Below, piece after piece: positions 8,533 to 17,592 of a DNA stretch of 64,000 bases (positions within the stretch are counted from its first letter, which is position 1; every line of letters starts with the position of its first letter). The translations under genes and the position numbers were made by a program. The stretch comes from Rhizobacter sp964253025 (GTDB lineage: Bacteria; Pseudomonadota; Gammaproteobacteria; Burkholderiales; Burkholderiaceae_C). The stretch lies in assembly GCF_964253025.1 (NCBI RefSeq), contig NZ_CAXUQC020000001.1:3658001-3722000 (forward strand), written 5' to 3'. The notes beneath the pieces are model-generated. The model was not told where the DNA came from. It was given only the letters and a program-made list of their open reading frames with translations, and did no database searches.

Positions 8533-9183
8533 TCATCGGGCGCGACGGAAGGTCAGGTTGATGCGACGCTCGCCCAGCAGCGGATGCAACCCGGCGGCCA
8601 AGGGTGCAACGCCGTGAAAGGCAAGGCGCGAGGCACCGCCCCACACCACCACGTCTCCGTGGGCGAGCCGGTAGCGGCTGACCGGCCCGCTCCGCGCCTG
8701 CCCGCCGAAGAGGAACACCGCGGGCAGGCCGAGCGACACCGAGACGATCGGCGCGGCGAAGTCGAGCTCGTCGCGGTCCTGGTGCAGGGACAGCCGGGTG
8801 CCGGCCCGGTACTCGTTCACCAGGCAGGCGTCGGGCACGAAGCCGGGATAGCCGGCGTGGTCCGCGGCGCGCGTCGCGAGCGCGACCATCGCGCCCGGCA
8901 TGGCCGGCCACGGCTCGCCAGACACCGGGTCCGTGCCCTGGTAGCGGTAGCCCCGGCGATCCGACACCCAGCCCAACGGGCCGCAGTTGGTCATCGCCAC
9001 CGCCATGGCGCGGCCGCCGGGCGTCACCATGTGGCGAAGCGGTGCCCGTCGCATCACGTCTTCCGCAGCGGACACGAGCGCCGTCGCCTCCGCCAGCGCG
9101 AAGCCCCGCAACAGCACCGCCCCGTCGGCCAGACGCTCTTCGGAGACAGGCGCCGGCAGGTCGTCGAAGAGGTCGGCCGTCAT
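8533..9183 (-). CDS. alkB: DNA oxidative demethylase AlkB
   Basis: A 216-residue Fe(II)/2-oxoglutarate dioxygenase that repairs 1-methyladenine and 3-methylcytosine in DNA and RNA. It has the same length as the E. coli enzyme. Metal ligands are His134 and Asp136 (SLHQDRDE) and His190 (AFHGV); the 2OG/active-site arginines lie in RINLTFRR (Arg207, Arg213). NEYRAGTRLSLHQD and FLFGG are family signatures. The start overlaps the stop of the upstream oxygenase gene by 4 bp (ATGA), so translation is probably coupled. It is the last gene of the ada operon. Confidence 0.95.
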   Translation of the reverse strand: MTADLFDDLPAPVSEERLADGAVLLRGFALAEATALVSAAEDVMRRAPLRHMVTPGGRAMAVAMTNCGPLGWVSDRRGYRYQGTDPVSGEPWPAMPGAMVALATRAADHAGYPGFVPDACLVNEYRAGTRLSLHQDRDELDFAAPIVSVSLGLPAVFLFGGQARSGPVSRYRLAHGDVVVWGGASRLAFHGVAPLAAGLHPLLGERRINLTFRRAR

Positions 9184-9878
9184 GTCGCGTCGTGGAAGAT
9201 CACGCCCAACGTGTGCCGGCGCCCCGAGCGCACCCGGCTCACCCCATGGCGCAGCTGGACGCGGTAGGTGCCGCGCGTGCCCTGCACCGGTCGCTGGTTC
9301 ACCGCCATCACCACGGCATCTCCCTGGCCCAGCGGCACCACCATCGGCCGTGACTGCATGCGCGGGCGCTGCTCCGTCATGACGAACTCGCCACCCGTGA
9401 AGTCGCGCCCGGGCGCGGAGAGCAACACCGCCACCTGAAGCGGAAATACATGGTCGCCGTACAGGTCCTGGTGCAGGCAGTTGTAGTCGCCCTCGCCGTA
9501 CTGCAGCAGAAGCGGCGTCGGACGCACCTGCCCGGCCGCATGGCAACGGGCCAGGAATTCGGCGTGATCGGCCGGGAACCCGGCGGCCAGGCCCATCGCC
9601 GCATGCCACCGGTTGGCGATGGGCTGGAGCCGGGCATAGAGGGCCGGCCGGAGGGCCGCCAACAGCGGCGGCAGCGGGTAGGCGAAGTACTGGTACTCGC
9701 CCCGACCGAAGCCGTGCCGCGCCATCACCACCTTGCTGCGAAAACGCTCGCCCTCGCCATACCATCCGGCGACCGCCTCGCATTCCCTCGGCGTGAGCAG
9801 CCCCTGCAGCACCGCCTGGCCCTCCTCGTCCAGCGCGGACTCGACGGCCGGCCAGTCGAACGCATCGAGGCGACTCAT
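9180..9878 (-). CDS. 2OG-Fe(II) oxygenase of the alkylation-repair operon
   Basis: A 232-residue protein with the double-stranded beta-helix signature of 2OG-Fe(II) oxygenases: HxD at His136/Asp138 (NCLHQDLYGD), a distal His211 (QLRHGVSRV) and a 2OG-binding Arg220/221 (SGRRHTLGVIFHDA). The QVAVLLSAPGRDFTGGEF segment resembles prolyl-4-hydroxylase-like oxygenases rather than AlkB. Substrate is unknown. It is embedded between ada and alkB with 4-bp ATGA overlaps on both sides, which implies co-regulation and a role connected with alkylation damage (inference). ATG 9878 is chosen because of that coupling; the longer frame upstream lies inside ada. Confidence 0.88.
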   Translation of the reverse strand: MSRLDAFDWPAVESALDEEGQAVLQGLLTPRECEAVAGWYGEGERFRSKVVMARHGFGRGEYQYFAYPLPPLLAALRPALYARLQPIANRWHAAMGLAAGFPADHAEFLARCHAAGQVRPTPLLLQYGEGDYNCLHQDLYGDHVFPLQVAVLLSAPGRDFTGGEFVMTEQRPRMQSRPMVVPLGQGDAVVMAVNQRPVQGTRGTYRVQLRHGVSRVRSGRRHTLGVIFHDAT

Positions 9879-10957
9879 GTGCCGCTGCCCTCCCGTTCGA
9901 GCAGCGCCTGCTTGCGGGCCACGCCCCAGCGGTAGCCGCTCAGGCTGCCGTCGGTTCGCACGACGCGATGACACGGCACGACGACCGCCAGCGTGTTGGC
10001 GCCGCAGGCCGCGGCCACCGCACGCACGGCGGCGGGCTCGCCGATCTCGCGGGCCAGTTCGCTGTAGGTCCGCGTCGCGCCCGCAGGGATCCTGCGCAGT
10101 GCCTGCCAGACGCGCTGCTGGAAGGCCGTGCCGCGGATGTCGAGCGGCAGTTCGGCCGCCCCCGCGACGGTCGGGCTTTCCACCACGGCCACCACGCGTG
10201 CGACGAGTTGGTCGAAGGTCGCATCCCCGCCCACCAGCTCGGCCTTGGGGAACCGGTCCTGCAAGTCACGCAGCAGGGGCGCGGGATCGTCGCCCAGCGC
10301 GATGGCGCACAGGCCGCGATCGGTGGCGGCCACCAGCAATGCGCCGAGCGAACAGGCGGCGATGGCGAAGCGGATGAGGGTGTCGGCGCCACCCGAGCGG
10401 TACACCCGCGGCGCCATCCCGAGTACACCCGCGGCGTCCTCATAGAAGCGGGCCTGCGAAGGGTAGCCGGCCTCGTGCAACGCCTCGGTGACGGTCCCGG
10501 CGCGGCCCAGGCCGTCCCGCACACGCGCGGCCCGTTGCGCGCGGGCATAGGCGCGCGGCGTCAGGCCCGTCACGGCCTTGAACACCCGATGAAAGTGATG
10601 CGGGCTCAGACCCGCGGCCGCCGCCAGCACCGCCAGCTCGGGCGGCGATTCGGCGGATTCGATGGTTCGGCAGGCGAGCGTCACGCGCTCGGCGTGTCGC
10701 TCGGCGCGGGAAGGCCCCTCCGGCCGGCAGCGCCGGCACGGGCGAAAGCCGGCGCGCTCGGCATCGGCCGCGGTCGGGTGGAACGTCACGTTCTCGCGCC
10801 GCGCCAGGCGAGCGCCGCAGGACGGCCGGCAGTACACGCCCGTCGTGGCCACGGCGTAGAAGAAGCGGCCGTCAAGGCTTGCATCGCGGCCCTGCACGGC
10901 CGCCCAGCGCGCGTCGTCGCTGTCGCTGTCGCTGGGCAAAGGGAGGTCTCGTTTCAT
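9875..10957 (-). CDS. ada: Ada: methylphosphotriester sensor/activator and O6-methylguanine-DNA methyltransferase
   Basis: A 360-residue adaptive-response protein. The N-terminal Zn domain has four Cys at 43, 47, 74 and 77 (GVYCRPSC, PCRRC), of which the first two accept the methylphosphotriester methyl and trigger activation. An AraC-type HTH follows (about 90-185, GLSPHHFHRVFK), then the methyltransferase domain with acceptor Cys329 in VVPCHRVV and the RIPAGATRTY segment. ATG 10957 has TGGAG 6 bp upstream; a GTG four codons earlier is an alternative. Ada should activate its own operon (ada, 2OG oxygenase, alkB). No close match to a known Ada box could be confirmed by eye. Confidence 0.95.
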   Translation of the reverse strand: MKRDLPLPSDSDSDDARWAAVQGRDASLDGRFFYAVATTGVYCRPSCGARLARRENVTFHPTAADAERAGFRPCRRCRPEGPSRAERHAERVTLACRTIESAESPPELAVLAAAAGLSPHHFHRVFKAVTGLTPRAYARAQRAARVRDGLGRAGTVTEALHEAGYPSQARFYEDAAGVLGMAPRVYRSGGADTLIRFAIAACSLGALLVAATDRGLCAIALGDDPAPLLRDLQDRFPKAELVGGDATFDQLVARVVAVVESPTVAGAAELPLDIRGTAFQQRVWQALRRIPAGATRTYSELAREIGEPAAVRAVAAACGANTLAVVVPCHRVVRTDGSLSGYRWGVARKQALLEREGSGT

Positions 10958-11056
10958 GATGTGCTCCACATCAGTTTGGCGGAAGCGACATCGTGCGGCG
11001 CCTGGCGTTGCGGATCACCCCGCGGCTTGCGCTTGAATTCGCGAAGGCGCGCCTGC

Positions 11057-11680
11057 TCAGCGCTCCGCGAGGGCGAGCCGAGCCGCCAGGCCCAGGAACA
11101 CCGTGCCGGCCGCCCAGTTCAGCCCGCGCTGCACCCCGGGCGAGCGCTGGAGCAGGCGCCCGAAACCGGCGGAGAACCACGCGATCGCGCCGAACACGAG
11201 CAGGGTGGCCGCGATGAAGGCAGCGCCCAGCCACAACACCTGCACACCGGCGGCGCCACGCGCCGGATCGACGAACTGGGGCAGGAAGGCGAGGAAGAAG
11301 ATCGTGACCTTCGGGTTGCTGAGGTTCATCACCACGCCTCGTCGGTACATGGGCCAGAAGCCGGCCGGTGCGGCCTGCCCGGAGACGGGGCCCACCGGTG
11401 CACGGAATGCCTGCCATGCGAGCCAGGCGAGGTACACCGCCCCCACGAGCTTGAGCACTGAAAAGGCGACTTCAGACGTGGCGAGCAAGGCGGCCAAGCC
11501 GAGGGCCACGGCGGCGGTGTGGACGAGCAGGCCGGAGCACAGGCCCAGCACCACGCTCAGGCCGGCGCGGCGCCCGTTCAAGGCCGACTGGAACAGCACG
11601 AACACGTTGTCCGGGCCCGGGCTGAGGCACAGCAGCACGGAGACGCCGAAGAAGGCGGCGAAGGTGTCGATGGACGGCAT
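11057..11680 (-). CDS. LysE/RhtB-family amino-acid exporter
   Basis: A 207-residue inner-membrane protein with about six hydrophobic helices. FGVSVLLCLSPGPDNVFVL near the N-terminus and the GVVMNLSNPKVTIFFLAFLPQFV block (about residues 114-136) are the hallmarks of the LysE/RhtB (homoserine/threonine efflux) family. Substrate cannot be read from sequence. It starts 64 bp after the zwf stop on the same strand, and ends 99 bp before ada, so it may be a tail gene of the edd-eda-zwf transcript or separate. Confidence 0.88.
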   Translation of the reverse strand: MPSIDTFAAFFGVSVLLCLSPGPDNVFVLFQSALNGRRAGLSVVLGLCSGLLVHTAAVALGLAALLATSEVAFSVLKLVGAVYLAWLAWQAFRAPVGPVSGQAAPAGFWPMYRRGVVMNLSNPKVTIFFLAFLPQFVDPARGAAGVQVLWLGAAFIAATLLVFGAIAWFSAGFGRLLQRSPGVQRGLNWAAGTVFLGLAARLALAER

Positions 11681-11744
11681 GGGCGGGACGGGCGTCAGCG
11701 GGCGAAGCCGTCATCATCGCACCGCTGCACGCCCGCGGCAGCCC

Positions 11745-13211
11745 TCACTCGCTCCAGGAATGCCCGAAGCGTTCCGGCAGGCCGATGGCAGCACTCGGTC
11801 CCCACGACCCGGCGCCATAGGGGCGCGGCTTCTGGCCGGTCTGCTGCCAGCCGGCGACGATGCTGTCGATCCATTTCCACGCGGCCTCGACCTCGTCACG
11901 CCGCACAAACAGCGACGGGTTCCCCGCCAGCACGTCGATCAACATGCGCTCGTAGGCGATGCGTCGTCGCGTCTGCGTGAACTTGTCGCCGAGCGACAGG
12001 TTGAGCCCCACCTGGCCGAGCTGCATGTCGTTGCGGCCCGGCAGCTTGTGCATCAGGCTGAGCGTGATCATCTCCTCCGGCTGCAGCTTGATCAGCAGCA
12101 CGTTGGGCTGCAAGCCCGCACCGATGCCGGCGAAGATGTTGTACGGCGCCGACTTGAAGTGAATGACGATCTCGCTCGAGCGGCGCTGCATGCGCTTGCC
12201 GGTGCGCAGGTAGAACGGCACGCCGGCCCAGCGCCAGTTGTCGATCTCGGCCCGCAAGGCGACGAAGGTCTCGGTGTCGCTCGAACGGTTGGCACCCGCC
12301 TCGTCGCGGTAGCCCGGGACGGATTGCCCGCCTGCAAAGCCCTCGGTGTACTGGCCAGTGACGGTGTGGGTCGCGACGTTGGCGGCGGTGATGGGACGCA
12401 GCGACCACAGCACCTTCACCTTCTCGTTGCGCACGGCCGAGGGCGTGAAGCTGGCCGGGGGCTCCATGGCCACGAGGCACAGCAGCTGCAGCAGGTGGTT
12501 CTGCACCATGTCCCGCAGCGCACCCACGCCGTCGTAGTAGCCCCAGCGGCCTTCCACGCCGACGGTCTCGGCCACGGTGATCTGCACCTGCTCGATGGCC
12601 GTCGCGTTCCACAGCGGCTCGAAGATGGCGTTGGCGAAGCGCAGTGCCAGCAGGTTCTGCACCGCCTCCTTGCCCAGGTAGTGGTCGATGCGGAACACCT
12701 GGTGCTCGGCAAAGGCGGAGGCGATGGCGTCGTTCACCGCATTGGCGCTTGCCTCGTCGGTGCCGATCGGCTTCTCGACCACGACGCGGCTGTCCGCGTG
12801 CACGCCCCAGGCACCGAGCGTGCGGCAGATCGGGCCGAACATGTGCGGCGAGGTGGACAGGTAGAAGATCGTTCCGCCGTCCACGCCGGTCAGGGCCTCG
12901 CGCAGCGGCGCCATACCGGCATCGCTCGAGGCGTCGATCGAGACATACGAGACGCGGCGGATGAACGTCTCGAAGCGGGCTTCATCGAACATGGCGGCAT
13001 TGGCCGACCCCAGCACCGAATTGCGGACCAGCTCGGCGAAGGCTGCCGGCTCGTACTTCGAGTGGGCCGCCCCGATGAGCTTGAACGTCTCCGGCAGCAG
13101 GCCGTCGTGGTGCAGCGCATACAGCGAAGGCCACAGCATGCGGCGAGCCAGGTCGCCGGTGGCACCGAAGAGCACGAGGCTCCGACAGGGGGTGGACAGG
13201 TGATCGAACAT
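11745..13211 (-). CDS. zwf: Glucose-6-phosphate 1-dehydrogenase
   Basis: A 488-residue enzyme that oxidises glucose-6-phosphate to 6-phosphogluconolactone with NAD(P)+. The dinucleotide-binding start LFGATGDLARR (residues 14-24), EKPIG (146-150) and the active-site signature RIDHYLGKE (174-182) are all intact, as is the C-terminal VPFYLRTGKR. It feeds the Entner-Doudoroff pathway, whose two enzymes lie immediately upstream (17-bp gap to eda), making an edd-eda-zwf operon. No clear Shine-Dalgarno precedes the ATG, so coupling to eda translation may matter. Confidence 0.96.
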   Translation of the reverse strand: MFDHLSTPCRSLVLFGATGDLARRMLWPSLYALHHDGLLPETFKLIGAAHSKYEPAAFAELVRNSVLGSANAAMFDEARFETFIRRVSYVSIDASSDAGMAPLREALTGVDGGTIFYLSTSPHMFGPICRTLGAWGVHADSRVVVEKPIGTDEASANAVNDAIASAFAEHQVFRIDHYLGKEAVQNLLALRFANAIFEPLWNATAIEQVQITVAETVGVEGRWGYYDGVGALRDMVQNHLLQLLCLVAMEPPASFTPSAVRNEKVKVLWSLRPITAANVATHTVTGQYTEGFAGGQSVPGYRDEAGANRSSDTETFVALRAEIDNWRWAGVPFYLRTGKRMQRRSSEIVIHFKSAPYNIFAGIGAGLQPNVLLIKLQPEEMITLSLMHKLPGRNDMQLGQVGLNLSLGDKFTQTRRRIAYERMLIDVLAGNPSLFVRRDEVEAAWKWIDSIVAGWQQTGQKPRPYGAGSWGPSAAIGLPERFGHSWSE

Positions 13212-13228
13212 GTTCAGGGCAACCGGTT

Positions 13229-13849
13229 TCAGCGCAGCGCGGCGGCAGCGCGGGCAAGGGCCTGGATGGCGGCCCAGTCGCCGTTGGCGATGGTCTGGGC
13301 CGGGGTCAACCAGGAGCCGCCGACACAGACCACGTTCTTCAACTTGAGCAGCGCCGGCGCGGACTCCAGTGTGACACCGCCCGTGGGACAGAAGCGCACC
13401 TGGGGAAATGGTCCGGACATCGCCCGGAGCATGTCCAGCCCGCCAGCCTGAGCGGCGGGGAAGAGCTTCATGACGTCAAAGCCCGCGTCGAGCGCGTTGA
13501 TGACGTCGGAAGGCGTCATCACGCCCGGGACGAACGGCAGGCCGCTGCGCGCAGCGGCCGACAACAGGGCTGCGGACGCGCCGGGGCTGACCCCGAAGCG
13601 CGCACCGGCGGCCTGCGCCGCGTCGAGATCGCGGGCGCTGATGATGGTGCCGACCCCGACCACGGCCTCGGGCACTTCGGCGGCGATCGCGCGCACGCAG
13701 TCGAGGGCCACCGGCGTACGCAGGGTCACCTCGAGCAGGCGGATGCCGCCCTCCACCAGCGCGCGCGCCAGCGGCACGGCATCGGCCACGCGCTCCAGCG
13801 CGATGACGGGCATCACCGGCGACAAGGACAGGACTTCAGCGGGCTTCAT
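13229..13849 (-). CDS. eda: KDPG aldolase (2-dehydro-3-deoxy-phosphogluconate aldolase)
   Basis: A 206-residue class I aldolase that splits KDPG into pyruvate and glyceraldehyde-3-phosphate. The Schiff-base Lys128 lies in GFDVMKLFPA, the general acid/base Glu40 in LLEVTLRTP, and the phosphate-binding region in CPTGGV. Its ATG at 13849 has an AAGGAG site 5 bp upstream that is inside the end of edd; the two genes overlap by 14 bp, so they are translated from one message. HexR is expected to control the operon (see the operator upstream of edd). Confidence 0.96.
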   Translation of the reverse strand: MKPAEVLSLSPVMPVIALERVADAVPLARALVEGGIRLLEVTLRTPVALDCVRAIAAEVPEAVVGVGTIISARDLDAAQAAGARFGVSPGASAALLSAAARSGLPFVPGVMTPSDVINALDAGFDVMKLFPAAQAGGLDMLRAMSGPFPQVRFCPTGGVTLESAPALLKLKNVVCVGGSWLTPAQTIANGDWAAIQALARAAAALR

Positions 13850-15698
13850 GGACGGCTCCTTCGGGTTGAGGCGGGATGGCGGACCAGCCGAAGGAGCATG
13901 CGCCCTCCTCGGCCGTTCCGGCTGCGGCACGCGCGGCGGTGAACAGTTCGCGGCCCATGCCGCGCTGGCCGAGGTCGGGCACTGCCGCCAGGGGCCGGGC
14001 GGCCCACTCGCCGGCGGGCACGTGGACATGCAGGGTGCCGTGGTCGGCGTCGAGCAGCACGATGTCGCCGTCGCGCACCTTGCCGATCGGGCCGTTGCCC
14101 AGGGCCTCGGGGGTGATGTGGATGGCGGCCGGCACCTTGCCGGACGCGCCCGACATGCGACCGTCGGTCACCAGCGCGACGGCGCGCCCCTTGTCCTGGA
14201 GATTGGCGAGCGCCGGGGTCAGCTGGTGCAGCTCGGGCATGCCATTGGCCTTCGGGCCCTGGAACCGCAGCACGGCCACGAAGTCGCGGTCGAGATCGCC
14301 TGCCTTGTAGCGCTGCATGAACTCAGCCTGGCTTGCGAACACGACGGCCGGCGCCTCGACGCGGCGATGCTCGGGCTTGACCGCCGACACCTTGATCACC
14401 GCCCGGCCCAGGTTGCCGCTCAGCATGCGCAGGCCGCTGTCCGGGCTGAAGGGATCGGCGGCCGGCCGCAGCACGGCGGCATCCAGGCTGCGGGCCGGCG
14501 CCCGGCGCCAGGTGATCGCCTCGTTGTCGCGCAGCACGGGCTCCTCGGCGTAGCGTGCCAGGCCCGGACCGGCCACCGTGCTCACGTCCTCATGGAGCAG
14601 ACCTTCCGTCAGCATGTCGCCGATGAGCGTGCCCATGCCGCCCGCCGCGTGAAAGTGATTGATGTCCGCCGAGCCGTTGGGATAGATGCGCGTCAGCAGC
14701 GGCACCGCCTGTGACAGCGTGTCGAAGTCGTCCCAGTCGATGACGATGCCGGCCGCGCGCGCCATGGCGACGAGGTGGATGGTGTGGTTGGTGGAGCCCC
14801 CGGTTGCGAGCAGGGCCACGATGGCATTGACGATGCAGCGCTCGTCGACCACGTCGGCCAGCGGCGTGTAGGCAGGGCCTTGCGCGGTGAGCGACGCCAC
14901 CCGCACCGCGGCCGCCTCGGTGAGTGCGGCACGCAGCGGCGTGTCGGGCGGCACGAAGGCGGATCCCGGGAGGTGCAGGCCCATCACTTCCATCAGCAAC
15001 TGGTTGCTGTTGGCGGTGCCATAGAACGTGCACGTGCCGGCGCCGTGGTACGCCTGGCTCTCGGCTTCGAGCAACGCGCTGCGGTCGACCAGCCCCTTGG
15101 CGTGCAGTTGCCGCACCTTCGCCTTCTCGTCATTGGCCAGACCCGTGCGCATGGGACCGGCGGGCACGAAGATCACCGGCAGGTGGCCGAAGTGCAGCGC
15201 ACCGATCAGCAGGCCCGGCACGATCTTGTCGCAGACGCCAAGGCACAGGGCCGCATCGAACACGCCGTGCGACAAGGCGACGGCCGTCGACATCGCGATC
15301 ACATCGCGCGAGAACAGCGACAGCTCCATGCCGGGCTGGCCCTGCGTCACGCCATCGCACATGGCCGGCACGCCGCCGGCCACCTGGCCGACGGCGCCAG
15401 CCGCGTGCAGCGCGCGCTTGATGAGCGCGGGATAGTCCGCATAAGGCTGGTGGGCCGACAGCATGTCGTTGTACGACGTGACGACGGCCACGTTCGGCCG
15501 GTGGGCCTCACGCAACACCAGCTTTTCATGCGAGGGGTGAGCAGCCATGGCGTGCGCGAGGTTCGTGCACGAGATGGTGCCTCGGGCCACGCCAGCCTGT
15601 CGGCTGGCGGCCACGGTATCGAGGTAGTGGGCGCGGGTGGTGGCACTGCGGGCGCGCACCCGGTCGGTGACACGCGCCACCACGGGATGAAGGGACAT
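13836..15698 (-). CDS. edd: 6-Phosphogluconate dehydratase
   Basis: A 620-residue IlvD/Edd-family iron-sulfur dehydratase making KDPG from 6-phosphogluconate. Cys-containing family motifs are present: PAMCDGVTQGQPGMELSLFS (about 145-165), CLGVCDKIVPGLLIGAL and the TGGSTNH stretch. The C-terminal GRMSGASGKVPAAIH is the usual Edd signature. The ATG at 15698 gives the standard family N-terminus (MSLHPVVARVTDRV). It heads edd-eda-zwf and is divergent from pgl-hexR. A palindrome resembling a HexR operator lies 49 bp upstream of the start. Confidence 0.96.
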   Translation of the reverse strand: MSLHPVVARVTDRVRARSATTRAHYLDTVAASRQAGVARGTISCTNLAHAMAAHPSHEKLVLREAHRPNVAVVTSYNDMLSAHQPYADYPALIKRALHAAGAVGQVAGGVPAMCDGVTQGQPGMELSLFSRDVIAMSTAVALSHGVFDAALCLGVCDKIVPGLLIGALHFGHLPVIFVPAGPMRTGLANDEKAKVRQLHAKGLVDRSALLEAESQAYHGAGTCTFYGTANSNQLLMEVMGLHLPGSAFVPPDTPLRAALTEAAAVRVASLTAQGPAYTPLADVVDERCIVNAIVALLATGGSTNHTIHLVAMARAAGIVIDWDDFDTLSQAVPLLTRIYPNGSADINHFHAAGGMGTLIGDMLTEGLLHEDVSTVAGPGLARYAEEPVLRDNEAITWRRAPARSLDAAVLRPAADPFSPDSGLRMLSGNLGRAVIKVSAVKPEHRRVEAPAVVFASQAEFMQRYKAGDLDRDFVAVLRFQGPKANGMPELHQLTPALANLQDKGRAVALVTDGRMSGASGKVPAAIHITPEALGNGPIGKVRDGDIVLLDADHGTLHVHVPAGEWAARPLAAVPDLGQRGMGRELFTAARAAAGTAEEGACSFGWSAIPPQPEGAVHEAR

Positions 15699-15746
15699 GG
15701 GATTTGTCGGTTTGCTGTCGATCTGACGCGAGACTTCGGCGATACT

Positions 15747-15761
15747 TGTAGCAATGCTACA
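15747..15761. promoter_or_regulatory. HexR-like operator between edd and pgl
   Basis: TGTAGCAATGCTACA is a perfect 6-3-6 inverted repeat in the 183-bp edd-pgl divergent region. It has the TGTA-N7-TACA shape described for HexR operators of gamma- and betaproteobacteria, and the hexR-like gene is only 0.9 kb away. It probably mediates repression of edd-eda-zwf that is relieved by KDPG. The assignment rests on shape and context. Confidence 0.65.
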
Positions 15762-15855
15762 TGCTCTTTTGTGGATTTGCCAGCCCGGCATGTCGCATAC
15801 AGATCCGATGAAATCGACTCGGCGCCGCCGATGATGCCGTCGCCACCGCCCATTC

Positions 15856-15870
15856 TGTAGAGAAACTACC
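15856..15870. promoter_or_regulatory. Second, imperfect HexR-like site just before pgl
   Basis: TGTAGAGAAACTACC keeps the TGTAG-N5-CTAC core with one deviation in the last base of the palindrome. It ends 11 bp before the pgl ATG, where a bound repressor would block initiation or early elongation. It may be the partner site of the perfect palindrome 95 bp away. Confidence 0.45.
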
Positions 15871-15881
15871 GGACCTTGCCC

Positions 15882-16601
15882 ATGCTCACTCCCGCACCGA
15901 ACGAGCCGGAACTCCTCGTCTTCGAGAACCCCCTCCAGGCCGCCCAGGCCCTGGCCCACGATCTGGTCCGCCAGCTGGCGACGGCGCTCGACCGCCGAGG
16001 CAGCGCGACGCTCGCGGTCTCCGGCGGCCGCAGCCCCGGCCTGCTCTTCGACGAGCTGTCGCGCTCGCGGCTGGACTGGCCGGGCGTCATGCTCACGCTG
16101 GTCGACGAACGCTGGGTGGATCCGGCCTCCGGCGACAGCAATGAGCGCTTCCTGCGCGAGCGACTGCTGACCCGGCACGCTGCCGGCGCCAACTTCGTGC
16201 CGCTCAAGACGCGTGCGGACCACCCTGCCGAAGCGGTCGCCGACCGCAACCGGGCGCTGCAGCCGATGCTGGCCGGCGCCGACGCCGTCGTGCTCGGCAT
16301 GGGCGAGGACGGCCACATCGCCTCGCTCTTCCCGCGCGCCCCGGGGCTGGCAGCAGCGCTCGATCCCTCGGCGCCTGCGTCGCTGGTCGCGATCGAGCCA
16401 CCCACCGCGCCCCACGCTCGCCTCGGCATGAACCTGGCGGCGCTCCTCGGTGCAGGGCACCTCACGCTGCTGGCCAGCGGACCGGCGAAGGCGGCCTTGC
16501 TGTCGCGCGAAGCGCGCGATGCACGACGCGATGCGCCGCTGCCGATCGATCATCTGCTCCAGCACCGCCGCCAACCCCTTAGGATGTACTGGAGCCCCTG
16601 A
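15882..16601 (+). CDS. pgl: 6-Phosphogluconolactonase
   Basis: A 239-residue DevB-type lactonase hydrolysing 6-phosphogluconolactone to 6-phosphogluconate, the step between Zwf and Edd. Family motifs are LAVSGGRSPGLLF (about 46-58), TLVDERWV and GMGEDGHIASLFP (about 142-154). ATG 15882 is taken as the start; a TTG two codons upstream (15876) is in frame. It is transcribed away from edd and is followed 53 bp later by hexR, so pgl-hexR form the second arm of a divergent regulon. Confidence 0.94.
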   Translation: MLTPAPNEPELLVFENPLQAAQALAHDLVRQLATALDRRGSATLAVSGGRSPGLLFDELSRSRLDWPGVMLTLVDERWVDPASGDSNERFLRERLLTRHAAGANFVPLKTRADHPAEAVADRNRALQPMLAGADAVVLGMGEDGHIASLFPRAPGLAAALDPSAPASLVAIEPPTAPHARLGMNLAALLGAGHLTLLASGPAKAALLSREARDARRDAPLPIDHLLQHRRQPLRMYWSP

Positions 16602-16654
16602 ACCCGAGAACCCCTTGCCGCGCCCGCCGGGCGCGACTCCCGAGCACCGCACCG

Positions 16655-17551
16655 ATGTCCCGCCCCGCCCGCACCCGAACCGCCGCTGCATCGCCGCCGG
16701 CCTCCGCCACCCTGCTGCAGCGGATCGAGTCCGCGCGCGGGCAGCTGCGCCCGTCCGAGCAGCGCGCCGCCGACTACGTGCTCGCGCACCCGAACGACGT
16801 CATCGACCTGTCGTTCTCCGAGTTGGCGGCGCGAGCCGGCGTCAGCCAGCCCACGATTGCCCGCTTCTGCACCGCGCTCGGCTTCTCGGGCCTGCGTGAG
16901 TTCAAGCTGCGACTGGCCAAGAGCCTGGCGACCGGCCTGCCCTACATCCACCATGACGTGAATGCCCAGGACTCCACGGCCGAGGTGGGCGCCAAGGTGT
17001 TCGACCGTGCCATCGCGGCGCTGGTGACGGTGCGCAACCACCTCGACCCGGCCTCCTTGAACCGCGCGGTGCAGGCGCTGGCCGAGGCGCGCCGAATCGA
17101 GTTCTACGGGGTCGGCAACTCCGGCATCGTCGCGCTCGATGCACAGCACAAGTTCTTCCGCCTGGGCGTGCCCACGGCCGCCCACTCCGACACCCATGTG
17201 CAGGCCATGTCGGCCTCGATGCTGCGGGCGGGCGACGTGCTCGTGGCCATCTCGGGAAGCGGGCGCACGCGCGACATCATCCGCAGCATCGAGATCGCCC
17301 GGGAGGCCGGCGCGACCGCCATCGGGATCACCGTGCCCGGGTCGCCCGTGGCTCAGGCGTGCGAGTTCTCGCTCAACGTGGACGTTCCCGAGGATCCCGA
17401 CGTGTACGCCCCCATGACCTCCCGCCTCGCCCACCTCGCGGTGCTCGATGTCCTGGCGGTATCGGTGGCCCTTGCACGCGGACCGGCCCTTGTCGGCCAG
17501 CTCCGGCGCTCCAAGGAAGTGCTGCAGGAAAAGCGCACCCCGGAGTCCTGA
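16655..17551 (+). CDS. hexR: HexR-like MurR/RpiR-family regulator
   Basis: A 298-residue regulator with an N-terminal RpiR HTH (about 20-95; SFSELAARAGVSQPTIARFC is the recognition helix region) and a C-terminal SIS sugar-phosphate domain (about 135-275; VGNSGIVALDAQHKFFRLG and SGSGRTRDII). In Pseudomonas and related bacteria, HexR represses Entner-Doudoroff genes and is released by KDPG. The location next to pgl and edd-eda-zwf, with TGTA-N7-TACA palindromes nearby, supports the HexR assignment. It shares its SIS signature with the RpiR half of the fusion gene at 30360. Confidence 0.88.
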   Translation: MSRPARTRTAAASPPASATLLQRIESARGQLRPSEQRAADYVLAHPNDVIDLSFSELAARAGVSQPTIARFCTALGFSGLREFKLRLAKSLATGLPYIHHDVNAQDSTAEVGAKVFDRAIAALVTVRNHLDPASLNRAVQALAEARRIEFYGVGNSGIVALDAQHKFFRLGVPTAAHSDTHVQAMSASMLRAGDVLVAISGSGRTRDIIRSIEIAREAGATAIGITVPGSPVAQACEFSLNVDVPEDPDVYAPMTSRLAHLAVLDVLAVSVALARGPALVGQLRRSKEVLQEKRTPES

Positions 17552-17592
17552 CACCGAAGGCCGCACCTCGTGCACAGGCGCGGCCCCGGAAC

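Noticed and set aside
8533..9783. alkB with a 416-residue product starting at 9783
   Set aside because: The upstream part is the oxygenase gene in another frame; AlkB has its family length from 9183 and a coupled start there.
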